Part shown: one piece after another, positions 1 through 6,307 of the stretch | Numbering within the stretch: the stretch's first letter is position 1 | How the letters are laid out: each line of letters starts with the position of its first letter | Source: Burkholderiales bacterium | GTDB lineage: Bacteria; Pseudomonadota; Gammaproteobacteria; Burkholderiales; Burkholderiaceae_E | NCBI GenBank assembly: GCA_020348765.1 | Contig: CP070753.1 | Coordinates: forward strand, 408,943-415,249 | DNA length: 6,307 nucleotides | Direction of reading: 5' to 3' | Program-made: the position numbers and the translations under genes | Notes under the pieces: generated by a model | Seen by the model: the letters and a program-made list of their open reading frames with translations, nothing else | Database searches by the model: none | Told to the model about the DNA's origin: nothing

Positions 1-1182
1 CACGCAGCGCCTGAGCCTGGCATGGCGGCCGATGTCCACGTTGGGAAGGATCACCGTTTCGTCGACCGCACTGTAGCTGTGCAGCCTGACGTTGGAGAAC
101 AGCACCGAGCGGCGGACGGTGGCACCGCTGATCACGCAGCCGCCGGAGACCATCGAGTCGATCGCGCTACCGCGCCGCTTCTCCTCGTCGAAGACGAACT
201 TCGCCGGCGGCAGCTGCTCCTGGTAGGTCCAGATCGGCCAGTCATGGTCGTACAGGTTCAGGTCGGGCTCGACGCGGGCCAGATCGAGGTTGGCGGCCCA
301 GAACGCGTCGATCGTGCCGACGTCGCGCCAGTACGGCACGCCCCGGGTCATGTTGACGCAGCTCTGGCCGAAGCCGTGCGCGAACACGCGATAGCGGCGC
401 TCGATCAGATGCGGAATGATGTTGCGGCCGAAATCGTGTTCCGAGCGCGGATCGAGCGCGTCCCGCATCAGCTGTTCGTACAGGAACGGTGCGTTGAACA
501 CGTAGATGCCCATGCTCGCCAGCGCGACGTCTTCGCGCCCGGGCATCGCGGGCGGGTCGGCCGGCTTTTCCACGAAGCCGGTGACCCGGGCTTGCTCGTC
601 GACTGCGATCACGCCGAAGCTGGTCGCGTCGCCGCGCGGTACCTCCATGCAGGCCACGGTCATGTCCGCGGCGCGCTCGACGTGCTCGGACAGCATCTTC
701 GTGTAGTCCATCTTGTAGACATGGTCGCCGGCCAGCACCAGCACGTAGGTCGGCTTGTATTCACGCAGGATTTCCAGGTTCTGATAGACCGCGTCGGCCG
801 TGCCGAGGTACCAGTCGGCAGTGACCCGTTGCTGTGCCGGCAACAGCTCGACGAACTCGTCGAAGCGGCCGTCCAGGAAGGACCAGCCGCGCTGCACGTG
901 TCGGATCAGGCTCTGCGCCTTGTACTGGGTCGCGATTCCGATGCGCCGGATGCCCGAGTTCACGCAGTTGGACAGCGTGAAGTCGATGATCCGGAACTTG
1001 CCGCCGAAAGGCACCGCCGGTTTGGCCCGAAAGTCGGTCAGCGGCCCCAGTCGCGAGCCGCGGCCGCCGGCGAGCACGATGGCGAGCGTCGAGCGCGCGA
1101 GCTGTGGCGAAAGCGCGCCGACGGCCTTCTCCTTGTACGGGCAGTAGCCGATGTGTACGCATTCCTGCTCGGCTGCGCTCAT
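1..1182 (-). CDS. glgC: Glucose-1-phosphate adenylyltransferase (ADP-glucose pyrophosphorylase), C-terminus cut by window edge
   Basis: Makes ADP-glucose and pyrophosphate from ATP and glucose-1-phosphate, the committed and usually allosterically controlled step of bacterial glycogen synthesis, in the cytosol. The frame reads without a stop from ATG at 1182 to the left edge, giving 394 visible residues. The N-terminal nucleotidyltransferase domain (about 31-300) carries LAGGRGSRL (37-45), RAKPAV (52-57), GGKFRIIDF (60-68), the [12 protein letters not shown] block (124-135), AGDH with Asp153 (catalytic Asp in E. coli), and FVEKP with Lys206 (glucose-1-phosphate lysine in E. coli). VSGGCVISG (345-353) opens the C-terminal left-handed beta-helix, which is still running at the edge; by comparison with the 431-residue E. 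coli enzyme roughly 30-50 residues are missing. The start is fixed by a GGAGG eight bases upstream, and gives about 12 more N-terminal residues than E. coli. Position 51 is Phe and 58 is Pro, where E. coli has activator-site Lys39 and His46. It lies downstream of glk on the same strand. Confidence 0.97.
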   Translation of the reverse strand, partial: MSAAEQECVHIGYCPYKEKAVGALSPQLARSTLAIVLAGGRGSRLGPLTDFRAKPAVPFGGKFRIIDFTLSNCVNSGIRRIGIATQYKAQSLIRHVQRGWSFLDGRFDEFVELLPAQQRVTADWYLGTADAVYQNLEILREYKPTYVLVLAGDHVYKMDYTKMLSEHVERAADMTVACMEVPRGDATSFGVIAVDEQARVTGFVEKPADPPAMPGREDVALASMGIYVFNAPFLYEQLMRDALDPRSEHDFGRNIIPHLIERRYRVFAHGFGQSCVNMTRGVPYWRDVGTIDAFWAANLDLARVEPDLNLYDHDWPIWTYQEQLPPAKFVFDEEKRRGSAIDSMVSGGCVISGATVRRSVLFSNVRLHSYSAVDETVILPNVDIGRHARLRRCV

Positions 1183-1190
1183 GGTCCAAT

Positions 1191-1195
1191 CCTCC
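1191..1195 (-). promoter_or_regulatory. Shine-Dalgarno sequence of glgC
   Basis: On the minus strand the sequence reads GGAGG, followed by eight bases and then the ATG at 1182. This is close to the ideal anti-16S match and spacing, and it decides the glgC start. An overlapping ATG at 1189 in another frame opens only a 142-codon frame with no family match and is not the gene. Confidence 0.85.
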
Positions 1196-1246
1196 ACCAC
1201 TGACTGCCGCACCAGCGGACTTCGCCGCCGTGCGTCACCTCGGCTC

Positions 1247-1252
1247 ACTATA
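1247..1252 (-). promoter_or_regulatory. Possible -10 element of a glgC promoter
   Basis: In the 115-base gap between the glk stop and the glgC start, the minus strand reads TATAGT, five of six matches to the sigma-70 -10 consensus and conspicuous in GC-rich surroundings. Transcription would begin near 1240 and leave a leader of about 58 bases containing the GGAGG. I find no convincing -35 hexamer at 16-19 bases spacing and no TGn extension, so it would need an activator or may be chance. If real, glgC can be expressed separately from glk. No U-tract hairpin follows the glk stop, so read-through from glk also remains possible. Confidence 0.35.
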
Positions 1253-1297
1253 GCCGACCGCAGCGATCGCGGGATTGCCCGGCGGCTGCCGTCCGAT

Positions 1298-2344
1298 CTA
1301 GGCCGGCGTGCGCGTCGCCAGCAGCGCGGCGCCCAGCAGCCCGAGCCTTTCGTCGCGCACCAGGTGCACCGGGAATTGCTCGGCGAGCGCGTTGAACGGT
1401 GGCTTGTCCCGAAACGCGGCGATGAAGCCACCTTCGGCCAGCGCCGGCAGCAGCTTGGGCGCCATGCCGCCGGCCAGATAGACGCCACCGCGTGCCAGCA
1501 CGGCCAGCGCGTGATCGCCGGCGACGGCGCCGAATGCGCGCGCGAACAGATCGACGGCCGCGCGACAGCCCGGGTCCTGCTCCTCGAGCGCCAGTCGAGC
1601 CACGGCGGCCGCACCGCCGGAGCGGATCTCGGCATTCGACCGCGGCTGCGAGCTCGCGCGCCCGGTCGCGACCAGGAACTCCCACAGCCGCACCAGGCCT
1701 GCGCCCGAGACCACCAGTTCGGCATGCACGCGCCCGTGGCGTCGATGCAGGTACTGCCACAACTCGGCCTGCAACGCGTCGGCCGGGGCGAAGCCGGCAT
1801 GTCCGGCTTCGCCGGGGATCACCTGCGGCGCTCCCGGCGGGCCGATCACGTAGGCCACGCCCAGACCGGTGCCGGCACCGATCACCAATCGCGGCGCTTG
1901 CGGGTGCGGCGTTCCGGCCTGCAGGCAGTACAGCTGGCTCGCTTCGAGCGCGGCGATGCCATTGGCTGCCGCCTCGAAGTCATTGACCAGCAGCACCTGG
2001 TCGATTGCCCAGCGCTCGGCGATGCGCCGCGCATCGAGCACCCAGCCGGAATTCGTCAGCCGCGCCCGTGCGGCGTCGACCGGGCCGGCCACACCGATGC
2101 ACGCACGACGCACGCCGGCGGCGCGCCCCAGTGCCCGGCCGTGCTCGCGGCAGGCCTGCGCGAATCGCTCGAACAGATCGTCCGGGCCGGCGCACTCGGC
2201 GACCGGGTACACCCGTTCCAGCTGCACGGCGACCGTGCCCGCACGCACGCCGGCCAACCACAGGCGGGCACTGGTGCCGCCCAGGTCGCCGCAGATCACT
2301 TGCGTCCCCGGCGCTCTGCCGGAGGGGTCCGGCGCTGCTACCAT
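1298..2344 (-). CDS. glk: Glucokinase (E. coli Glk-type, ASKHA fold)
   Basis: Phosphorylates free glucose with ATP to glucose-6-phosphate in the cytosol. The 348-residue protein has the bacterial glucokinase motifs in order: GDLGGTSAR (19-27, phosphate-1 loop), NDF with the likely catalytic base Asp122 (121-123), GAGTGLGVA (156-164, phosphate-2), PGEAGH (177-182, glucose-contacting Glu and His in E. coli), [11 protein letters not shown] with Glu209 (207-217), and [12 protein letters not shown] (286-297, adenosine region). All key acidic and histidine residues are kept; GGTS replaces the more common GGTN. It is about 27 residues longer than E. coli Glk (321), partly through an N-terminal extension of some 12 residues. 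ATG at 2344 is preferred, with a weak GGAAA six bases upstream; the GTG at 2299 would leave only four residues before the GD of the first motif, too short for the first beta strand. It starts 27 bases from the divergent glgA and stops 115 bases before glgC, so the two minus-strand genes may be cotranscribed. A role in recycling glucose from glycogen breakdown is inferred from context. Confidence 0.93.
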   Translation of the reverse strand: MVAAPDPSGRAPGTQVICGDLGGTSARLWLAGVRAGTVAVQLERVYPVAECAGPDDLFERFAQACREHGRALGRAAGVRRACIGVAGPVDAARARLTNSGWVLDARRIAERWAIDQVLLVNDFEAAANGIAALEASQLYCLQAGTPHPQAPRLVIGAGTGLGVAYVIGPPGAPQVIPGEAGHAGFAPADALQAELWQYLHRRHGRVHAELVVSGAGLVRLWEFLVATGRASSQPRSNAEIRSGGAAAVARLALEEQDPGCRAAVDLFARAFGAVAGDHALAVLARGGVYLAGGMAPKLLPALAEGGFIAAFRDKPPFNALAEQFPVHLVRDERLGLLGAALLATRTPA

Positions 2345-2371
2345 CGATCGTTTCCGCTGTCGCCGTCTTTC
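2345..2371. promoter_or_regulatory. 27-base divergent start-to-start gap between glk and glgA
   Basis: Only 27 bases separate the glk ATG (2344, minus) from the glgA ATG (2372, plus). This cannot hold two complete promoters, so the promoter of each gene must extend into the coding sequence of the other, or one gene is read from a more distant promoter. The plus strand of the gap is pyrimidine-rich and has no purine-rich Shine-Dalgarno match before glgA. TACCAT at 2339-2344 (plus strand) is a weak -10-like hexamer without a -35 partner; I do not call it a promoter. Confidence 0.6.
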
Positions 2372-3874
2372 ATGAAGCATAAGCCGCCGCGGGTGCTGTT
2401 CGCCACGCCGGAAGCCGCGCCGGTGGTCAAGACCGGAGGACTGGGCGATGTCGCCGGTGCGCTGCCGGCGGCGCTGCGCCGACTCGGGCTGGACGTGCGC
2501 ATGCTGCTGCCCGGCTATCCGGCGGTCCTGGAGTCGCTCGAAGGCTTGCGGCGGGTGGCCGAGATCGGGGCCGAAGGCATGCTGCCCGGTTCCCGCCTCC
2601 TGCGCGGCCGCGTCGGCGAGGTGCCGGTCTACGTGCTCGAGAGCGCGGAACTGTACGACCGTGCCGGTGGGCCGTACGCTGGACCGGACGGCCAGGACTG
2701 GCCGGACAACGATCGCCGCTTCGCGAGCTTCGGCCGGGTCGCGGCCCTGCTCGGGCGCGAGGCCTGCCCGCTGCGCTGGCGTGCCGACGTGCTTCACTGC
2801 AACGACTGGCAGACCGGCCTGGCGCCGGCCTACCTGCATTTTGCCGGGGACGCCCATGCGGCCAGCCTGATCACGGTGCACAACCTGGCCTTCCAGGGCC
2901 TGTTCCCGAGTGAGCGGCTCGCTGGCCTGCGGCTGCCGGCGGCCAGCTTCGACATGCACGGCCTGGAGTTCCACGGCCGCATCTCGTTCCTGAAGGCGGC
3001 GCTGTACTACGCGAACGCGATCAGCACCGTGAGCACGACCTATGCGCGCGAGATCCAGAGCGAGCCGCTGGGCTTCGGCTTGCAGGGGCTGCTGGCCGCT
3101 CGCGCCGGAGTGCTGCACGGCATCCTGAACGGAATCGACTCGCAGACCTGGAACCCGTCGACCGACCGTGCGCTGCCGCTGCGCTACGGGCCGCGCAGCC
3201 TGATCCGCAAGTCCGCGAGCCGCGAGGCATTGTGCCGCCGCATGGGTATCGACCGGCCCGGCGCCGGCGGCGCGCTCGCCGGAATCGTCAGCCGCCTGAC
3301 GCACCAGAAGGGCGTCGACCTGGTCATCGACGCGTTGCCGGCATTGCGCGCCCGGGGCCTGAGCCTGGCGGTGCTCGGCCGCGGCGATCCCGAGCTGGAG
3401 CGTTCGCTGACCGAGGCGAGCCGTCGCTGGCCCGGCGCAGTCGCGGTGCAGATCGGTTTCGAAGAGCCGCTGGCCCACCTGATCGAGGCCGGCGCCGACC
3501 TGTTCCTGATGCCGTCGCGCTTCGAGCCGTGCGGACTGAACCAGATGTACAGCCAGCGCTATGGCACACCGCCCGTCGTGCATGCCACCGGTGGACTGGC
3601 CGACTCGGTGGTGGACTGCACCGACGAGACGCTCGCCGACGGCACTGCCGGCGGGTTCGTCTTCGAGGCGCCGAACGTGCCCGCGCTCGTCGGCGCAGTC
3701 GAGCGGGCGCTCGAGCTGTTCGGGCAACCGCCCCGGTGGCGCAGGCTGCAGCGCTGCGCGATGGCCAAGGACTTCGGCTGGGAACGTGCGGCTCGGGCCT
3801 ATGCGGACCTGTACCGGTCACTGGCGCCGCGGGTTGCGCGTTCCGCGGCGCGGCGGCCGCGCAGCCGCCCCTAG
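2372..3874 (+). CDS. glgA: Glycogen synthase (ADP-glucose:glycogen glucosyltransferase, GT5)
   Basis: Transfers glucose from ADP-glucose to the non-reducing end of an alpha-1,4-glucan, using the GlgC product, in the cytosol. The 500-residue protein (E. coli: 477) has the two-lobed GT-B layout of family GT5. The N-terminal lobe starts with RVLFATPEAAPVVKTGGLGDV (7-27); Lys20 is the ADP-glucose lysine equivalent to E. coli Lys15. It goes on with LHCNDWQTGLAPAYL (141-155), TVHNLAFQG (168-176) and the YYANAISTVSTTYAREI block (212-228). The C-terminal lobe has ILNGID (251-256), SRLTHQKG with Arg308 and Lys313 (307-314), PSRFEPCG with catalytic Glu385 (381-388), and TGGLADSV (406-413). All catalytic residues expected for the family are present. 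The core ends near LYRSL (480-484), and an Arg-rich tail of about 16 residues follows. The ATG is the only sensible start, as the first beta strand begins at residue 7, but it has no Shine-Dalgarno sequence. It is the only plus-strand gene, divergent from glk and convergent with glgP. Confidence 0.97.
   Translation: MKHKPPRVLFATPEAAPVVKTGGLGDVAGALPAALRRLGLDVRMLLPGYPAVLESLEGLRRVAEIGAEGMLPGSRLLRGRVGEVPVYVLESAELYDRAGGPYAGPDGQDWPDNDRRFASFGRVAALLGREACPLRWRADVLHCNDWQTGLAPAYLHFAGDAHAASLITVHNLAFQGLFPSERLAGLRLPAASFDMHGLEFHGRISFLKAALYYANAISTVSTTYAREIQSEPLGFGLQGLLAARAGVLHGILNGIDSQTWNPSTDRALPLRYGPRSLIRKSASREALCRRMGIDRPGAGGALAGIVSRLTHQKGVDLVIDALPALRARGLSLAVLGRGDPELERSLTEASRRWPGAVAVQIGFEEPLAHLIEAGADLFLMPSRFEPCGLNQMYSQRYGTPPVVHATGGLADSVVDCTDETLADGTAGGFVFEAPNVPALVGAVERALELFGQPPRWRRLQRCAMAKDFGWERAARAYADLYRSLAPRVARSAARRPRSRP
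3871..3874. other. Shared CTAG: overlapping convergent stop codons of glgA and glgP
   Basis: The glgA stop TAG occupies 3872-3874. The glgP stop, read on the minus strand, is also TAG and occupies 3873-3871. The palindrome CTAG therefore ends both genes, and their coding sequences overlap by four bases. Nothing separates the genes, so any terminator or RNA 3' end for either must lie inside the other gene. I see no hairpin followed by a T-run next to the junction on either strand. Confidence 0.95.
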
Positions 3875-6307
3875 ACCCAGCCCAACAGGCCCAACTCCAC
3901 AGCATGGGTCAGCAGCGCGTGGTCAGGGTAGACCCGGATCCGGTAGGCGAGTCTTCCGCAAAGCTCCGGCCTCAGTTCGACCTTGAACCGTTGCTCGCCA
4001 GCTTCCGTCGGTGTGCCGTCGGCGACCAGCCGGTGCCGCGCTTCGGGTCCGGAGGCACGCCGGATCAGCAGCTCGACGCACACGTCATCGGCGCCGAGAC
4101 CGTTCAGCGCGACCGCGACTTCGATGCGCAGAGCGGCACCGAAGTCGATCTGTTTGGGCGGGGGATCGACCCGGTGCGCGTTCACTCCCGGCCAGTGCTC
4201 GCGCACGCGGGCCTTCCAGGCGGCCACGGTGCGTGCGCCGCGATAGCCGTCGTCGGCGAAGCGCCGGCCCTGCCGCGCCGCCGGCCCGTAGAACATGGAC
4301 ACGTACTCGGACAGCATCCGGGCCGAGTTGAAGCGCGGCAGGATCGAGGCCATCGAGCGCTTCGCCATCCGCACCCATTGCGGCGAATAACCGAACTTGC
4401 CGCGCGCGTAGTAGGCCGGCACGACGTGGTCCTGCAGGATCTCGTACAGCGTCCGGACCTCGTCGTGGTTGCGCTTGGCCTCGTCCGTGTAGTCGGTCGC
4501 CGGCTTGATCGCCCAGCCGTTGTCGCCCTCGTTGCCTTCGGCCCAGCAGCCGTAGAGCACCGACAGGTTGATGACCCCGTTCATGCCGGCCTTCATGCCC
4601 GAGGTGCCCGAGGCCTCGAGCGGGTAGACCGGGTTGTTCAGCCAGACGTCGACGCCGGAAACCAGTCGCCGGGCCAGCCGCAGGTCGTAACCCTCGACCA
4701 GCAGGATGCGCCCCTCGAACTCCGGCAGCGCCGCGATCCGGGTCAGTTGCCGGATCAGTTCCTGGCCCGGCTGGTCGGCCGGATGCGCCTTGCCCGCGAA
4801 CAGGAACAGCACCGGCCGCTCGCGATCGCAGACGATCTCGCGCAGCAGCTGGAGGTTCTCGAGCAACAGCGTCGCGCGCTTGTAGGTGGCGAAGCGCCGG
4901 CCGAAGCCGATCGTCAGCACGTTCGGGTCGTCCGGATCGGCCAGTCGCAGCAACCGGTCCAGGTGCGCCTCGCTGCCCTTGTTGCGCGCGAGCTGCCTGC
5001 GGATCCGGTCGCGTACCAGGCGCAGCATGCGCGACTTCAGGTACTGGTGCACGCTCCAGAAGATGTAGTCGGGCAGCGCCTCGATGCGATCCCACATCAC
5101 GCGATCGACCGCGCTCTGGCTCCAGCCGAAGTCCAGGAAGCGATCGAACACGTCCGACCACTCGGGCCTGAGGAAGGTCGGGATGTGCACGCCGTTGGTG
5201 ATGTGGCGCACCGGGTTCTCTTCGGGCGGCACCTGCGGCCAGAACTCGGCCAGCATCTTCGAGGCCACTTCGCCGTGCACGCGTGACACCCCGTTCTGGA
5301 AGCGCGACCCGCGAACGGCCAGCGCGGTCATGTTGAAATCCTCGCGGCCCGTGGTGGCACCGAGCGCGAGCAGCTGCTCCTCGGCCAGGCCGACGCTCTG
5401 GCAGAAGCGGCCGAAGTAGGCGCGCACCGACTGCATCGCGAAATGGTCATGCCCGGCCGGCACCGGGGTGTGCGTCGTGAACACCGTGTTCGCGGCCACG
5501 GCCTCCAGCGCGGCTTCGAATTCGAGGCCACGCGCGATCAGTGCCCGCATCCGCTCGAGCACCAGGAACGCGGCGTGTCCCTCGTTGATGTGATAGATCG
5601 TCGGCCGCAGGCCGAGTGCCTCGAGCGCTCGCGCACCGCCGACACCGAGCACGATCTCCTGCTCGATGCGTGTGCTGCGGTCGCCGCCGTACAGGCGGTG
5701 GCAGATGGCCCGGTCCGAGGCGGTGTTCTCGGCGATGTCGGTGTCCAGCAGCAGCAGCGCGACATGGCCGATCCGGACCTCCCACAGCCGAACCGCGATG
5801 TCGCGGCCGTCCAACTCGACCGACAACCGGACTTCGGCGCCGTCTCGCTCGACCAGCCGGATCGGCAGATCATCGAAGTCCGAGTCGACATAGGTCGCGT
5901 GCTGGTGGCCCTCGGAATCGATGGTCTGGAAGAAGTAGCCCTGCCGGTACAGCAGGCCGACCGCGACGAACGGCAGCCGTCGGTCGCTGGCCGCCTTGCA
6001 GTGGTCACCGGCAAGGATGCCCAGCCCGCCCGAGTAGATCGGCAGGCTCTCGTGAAAGCCGAACTCGGCGCAGAAGTAGGCCACCAGGTCGCTTGCGCCG
6101 ATTTCGCCGTCGGGTTCGGCGCGCGCGAGCTCGGCATGGTAGGTGTCGTACTCGGACAGCACCCGGTTGAAGTTGTTGAGGAACAGCGGGTCCTCGGCAG
6201 CCTCGAGCAGCCTCGCTTCGTCGACCCGCTTCAGAAATCCCTTCGGGCTTTGGCCGACCGCGATCCACAGCCCCGGGTGCAAGCGCGAGAACAGCTCGCG
6301 CGTCTGA
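3871..6307 (-). CDS. glgP: Alpha-glucan (glycogen/maltodextrin) phosphorylase, GT35, DUF3417 subfamily, N-terminus cut by window edge
   Basis: Cleaves terminal alpha-1,4-glucosyl units with phosphate to give glucose-1-phosphate, using pyridoxal phosphate. The frame is open to the right edge: 811 residues are visible, starting QTRELFSRLHPGLW. This matches the end of the DUF3417 (PF11897) region that marks the actinobacterial/archaeal-type phosphorylases, not the enterobacterial GlgP/MalP branch. Roughly 20-40 residues and the true start are probably missing; a TTG at 6282 lies inside conserved sequence and is not a credible start. Numbering from the first visible residue, motifs are AEFGFHESLPIYSGGLG (80-96), LAGDH (98-102), NEGHAAF (241-247), HTPVPAGHDHF (279-289), ITNGVH (369-374), GFGRRFATYKR (467-477), and EASGTSGMKAGMNGV (564-578). 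The Lys in SGMK (codon 4591-4593) is the expected PLP lysine, followed by GDNGWAI (595-601). The C-terminus RIRVYPDHALLTHAVELGLL is the usual family ending, so this end is intact. In E. coli glgP sits in the synthesis operon; here it converges on glgA. Confidence 0.95.
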   Translation of the reverse strand, partial: QTRELFSRLHPGLWIAVGQSPKGFLKRVDEARLLEAAEDPLFLNNFNRVLSEYDTYHAELARAEPDGEIGASDLVAYFCAEFGFHESLPIYSGGLGILAGDHCKAASDRRLPFVAVGLLYRQGYFFQTIDSEGHQHATYVDSDFDDLPIRLVERDGAEVRLSVELDGRDIAVRLWEVRIGHVALLLLDTDIAENTASDRAICHRLYGGDRSTRIEQEIVLGVGGARALEALGLRPTIYHINEGHAAFLVLERMRALIARGLEFEAALEAVAANTVFTTHTPVPAGHDHFAMQSVRAYFGRFCQSVGLAEEQLLALGATTGREDFNMTALAVRGSRFQNGVSRVHGEVASKMLAEFWPQVPPEENPVRHITNGVHIPTFLRPEWSDVFDRFLDFGWSQSAVDRVMWDRIEALPDYIFWSVHQYLKSRMLRLVRDRIRRQLARNKGSEAHLDRLLRLADPDDPNVLTIGFGRRFATYKRATLLLENLQLLREIVCDRERPVLFLFAGKAHPADQPGQELIRQLTRIAALPEFEGRILLVEGYDLRLARRLVSGVDVWLNNPVYPLEASGTSGMKAGMNGVINLSVLYGCWAEGNEGDNGWAIKPATDYTDEAKRNHDEVRTLYEILQDHVVPAYYARGKFGYSPQWVRMAKRSMASILPRFNSARMLSEYVSMFYGPAARQGRRFADDGYRGARTVAAWKARVREHWPGVNAHRVDPPPKQIDFGAALRIEVAVALNGLGADDVCVELLIRRASGPEARHRLVADGTPTEAGEQRFKVELRPELCGRLAYRIRVYPDHALLTHAVELGLLGWV

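Noticed and set aside
22..1203. A 393-codon plus-strand open frame opposite glgC
   Set aside because: It is antisense to a clearly recognised glgC, shows no protein family motif, and has the Arg/His/Val/Asp-rich composition typical of antisense frames in GC-rich DNA.
1275..1297. Possible terminator hairpin after the glk stop
   Set aside because: CGGC-GGCT-GCCG can form only a four-pair stem, and there is no T-run after it on the minus strand, so it does not qualify as an intrinsic terminator.
2300..2344. Possible glgA promoter with TTGCGT (2300-2305) and TACCAT (2339-2344)
   Set aside because: The two hexamers are 33 bases apart, about twice the sigma-70 spacing, and each is a weak match on its own.
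1151..2371. A 407-codon in-frame extension upstream of the glgA ATG, opposite glk
   Set aside because: It gives no recognisable domain and lies antisense to glk. GlgA proteins start just before the KTGG motif, which is where the ATG at 2372 places the start.
2345..3727. A 461-codon in-frame extension upstream of the glk ATG, running antisense through glgA
   Set aside because: The frame is open only because GC-rich antisense sequence has few stops. No domain is seen, and bacterial glucokinases are about 320-350 residues, matching the ATG at 2344.
4085..5161. A 358-codon minus-strand frame inside glgP
   Set aside because: It is a shifted frame of glgP with a low-complexity Arg/Ala/Gly-rich translation and no family motifs.
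3232..5286. A 684-codon plus-strand open frame over the end of glgA and opposite glgP
   Set aside because: It is out of frame with glgA over the shared stretch and antisense to glgP after it; both real genes have full sets of conserved motifs and this frame has none.

Overview
The window is a compact, GC-rich (by eye roughly two thirds G+C) piece of bacterial chromosome that encodes a glycogen/alpha-glucan metabolism cluster. Four protein genes fill almost all of it. The GC content, codon choice, the proteobacterial-type GlgC and GlgA, and a Glk of the E. coli ROK-independent type suggest a beta- or gammaproteobacterium. That assignment is an inference from gene style; no rRNA or other marker is present. 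I see no mobile elements, RNA genes, CRISPR arrays or sizeable repeats.

Layout from left to right: glgC (ADP-glucose pyrophosphorylase) on the minus strand, cut by the left edge so its last few dozen residues are missing. Then a 115-base gap that holds a good ribosome binding site and a possible -10 element for glgC. Then glk (glucokinase), also minus and complete, followed by a divergent start-to-start gap of only 27 bases. Then glgA (glycogen synthase) on the plus strand, complete. Last is glgP (alpha-glucan phosphorylase of the DUF3417-containing subfamily) on the minus strand, cut by the right edge so a short N-terminal stretch is missing. The stop codons of glgA and glgP face each other and share a single CTAG.

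The four enzymes form a closed circuit around glucose-1-phosphate. GlgC makes ADP-glucose from glucose-1-phosphate and ATP, and GlgA adds that glucose to the growing alpha-1,4 chain. GlgP removes terminal glucosyl units with phosphate, giving glucose-1-phosphate back. Glk returns free glucose (for example from debranching or maltodextrin breakdown) to the hexose-phosphate pool. The branching enzyme (GlgB), debranching enzyme (GlgX), 4-alpha-glucanotransferase (MalQ) and phosphoglucomutase are not in the window and may lie beyond its edges.

I found no new biological system here. The points that merit a second look are the unusually tight gene junctions around glgA (27-base divergent start, shared palindromic stop), the lack of a Shine-Dalgarno sequence for glgA, and the loss in GlgC of basic residues that bind the activator in the E. 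coli enzyme.
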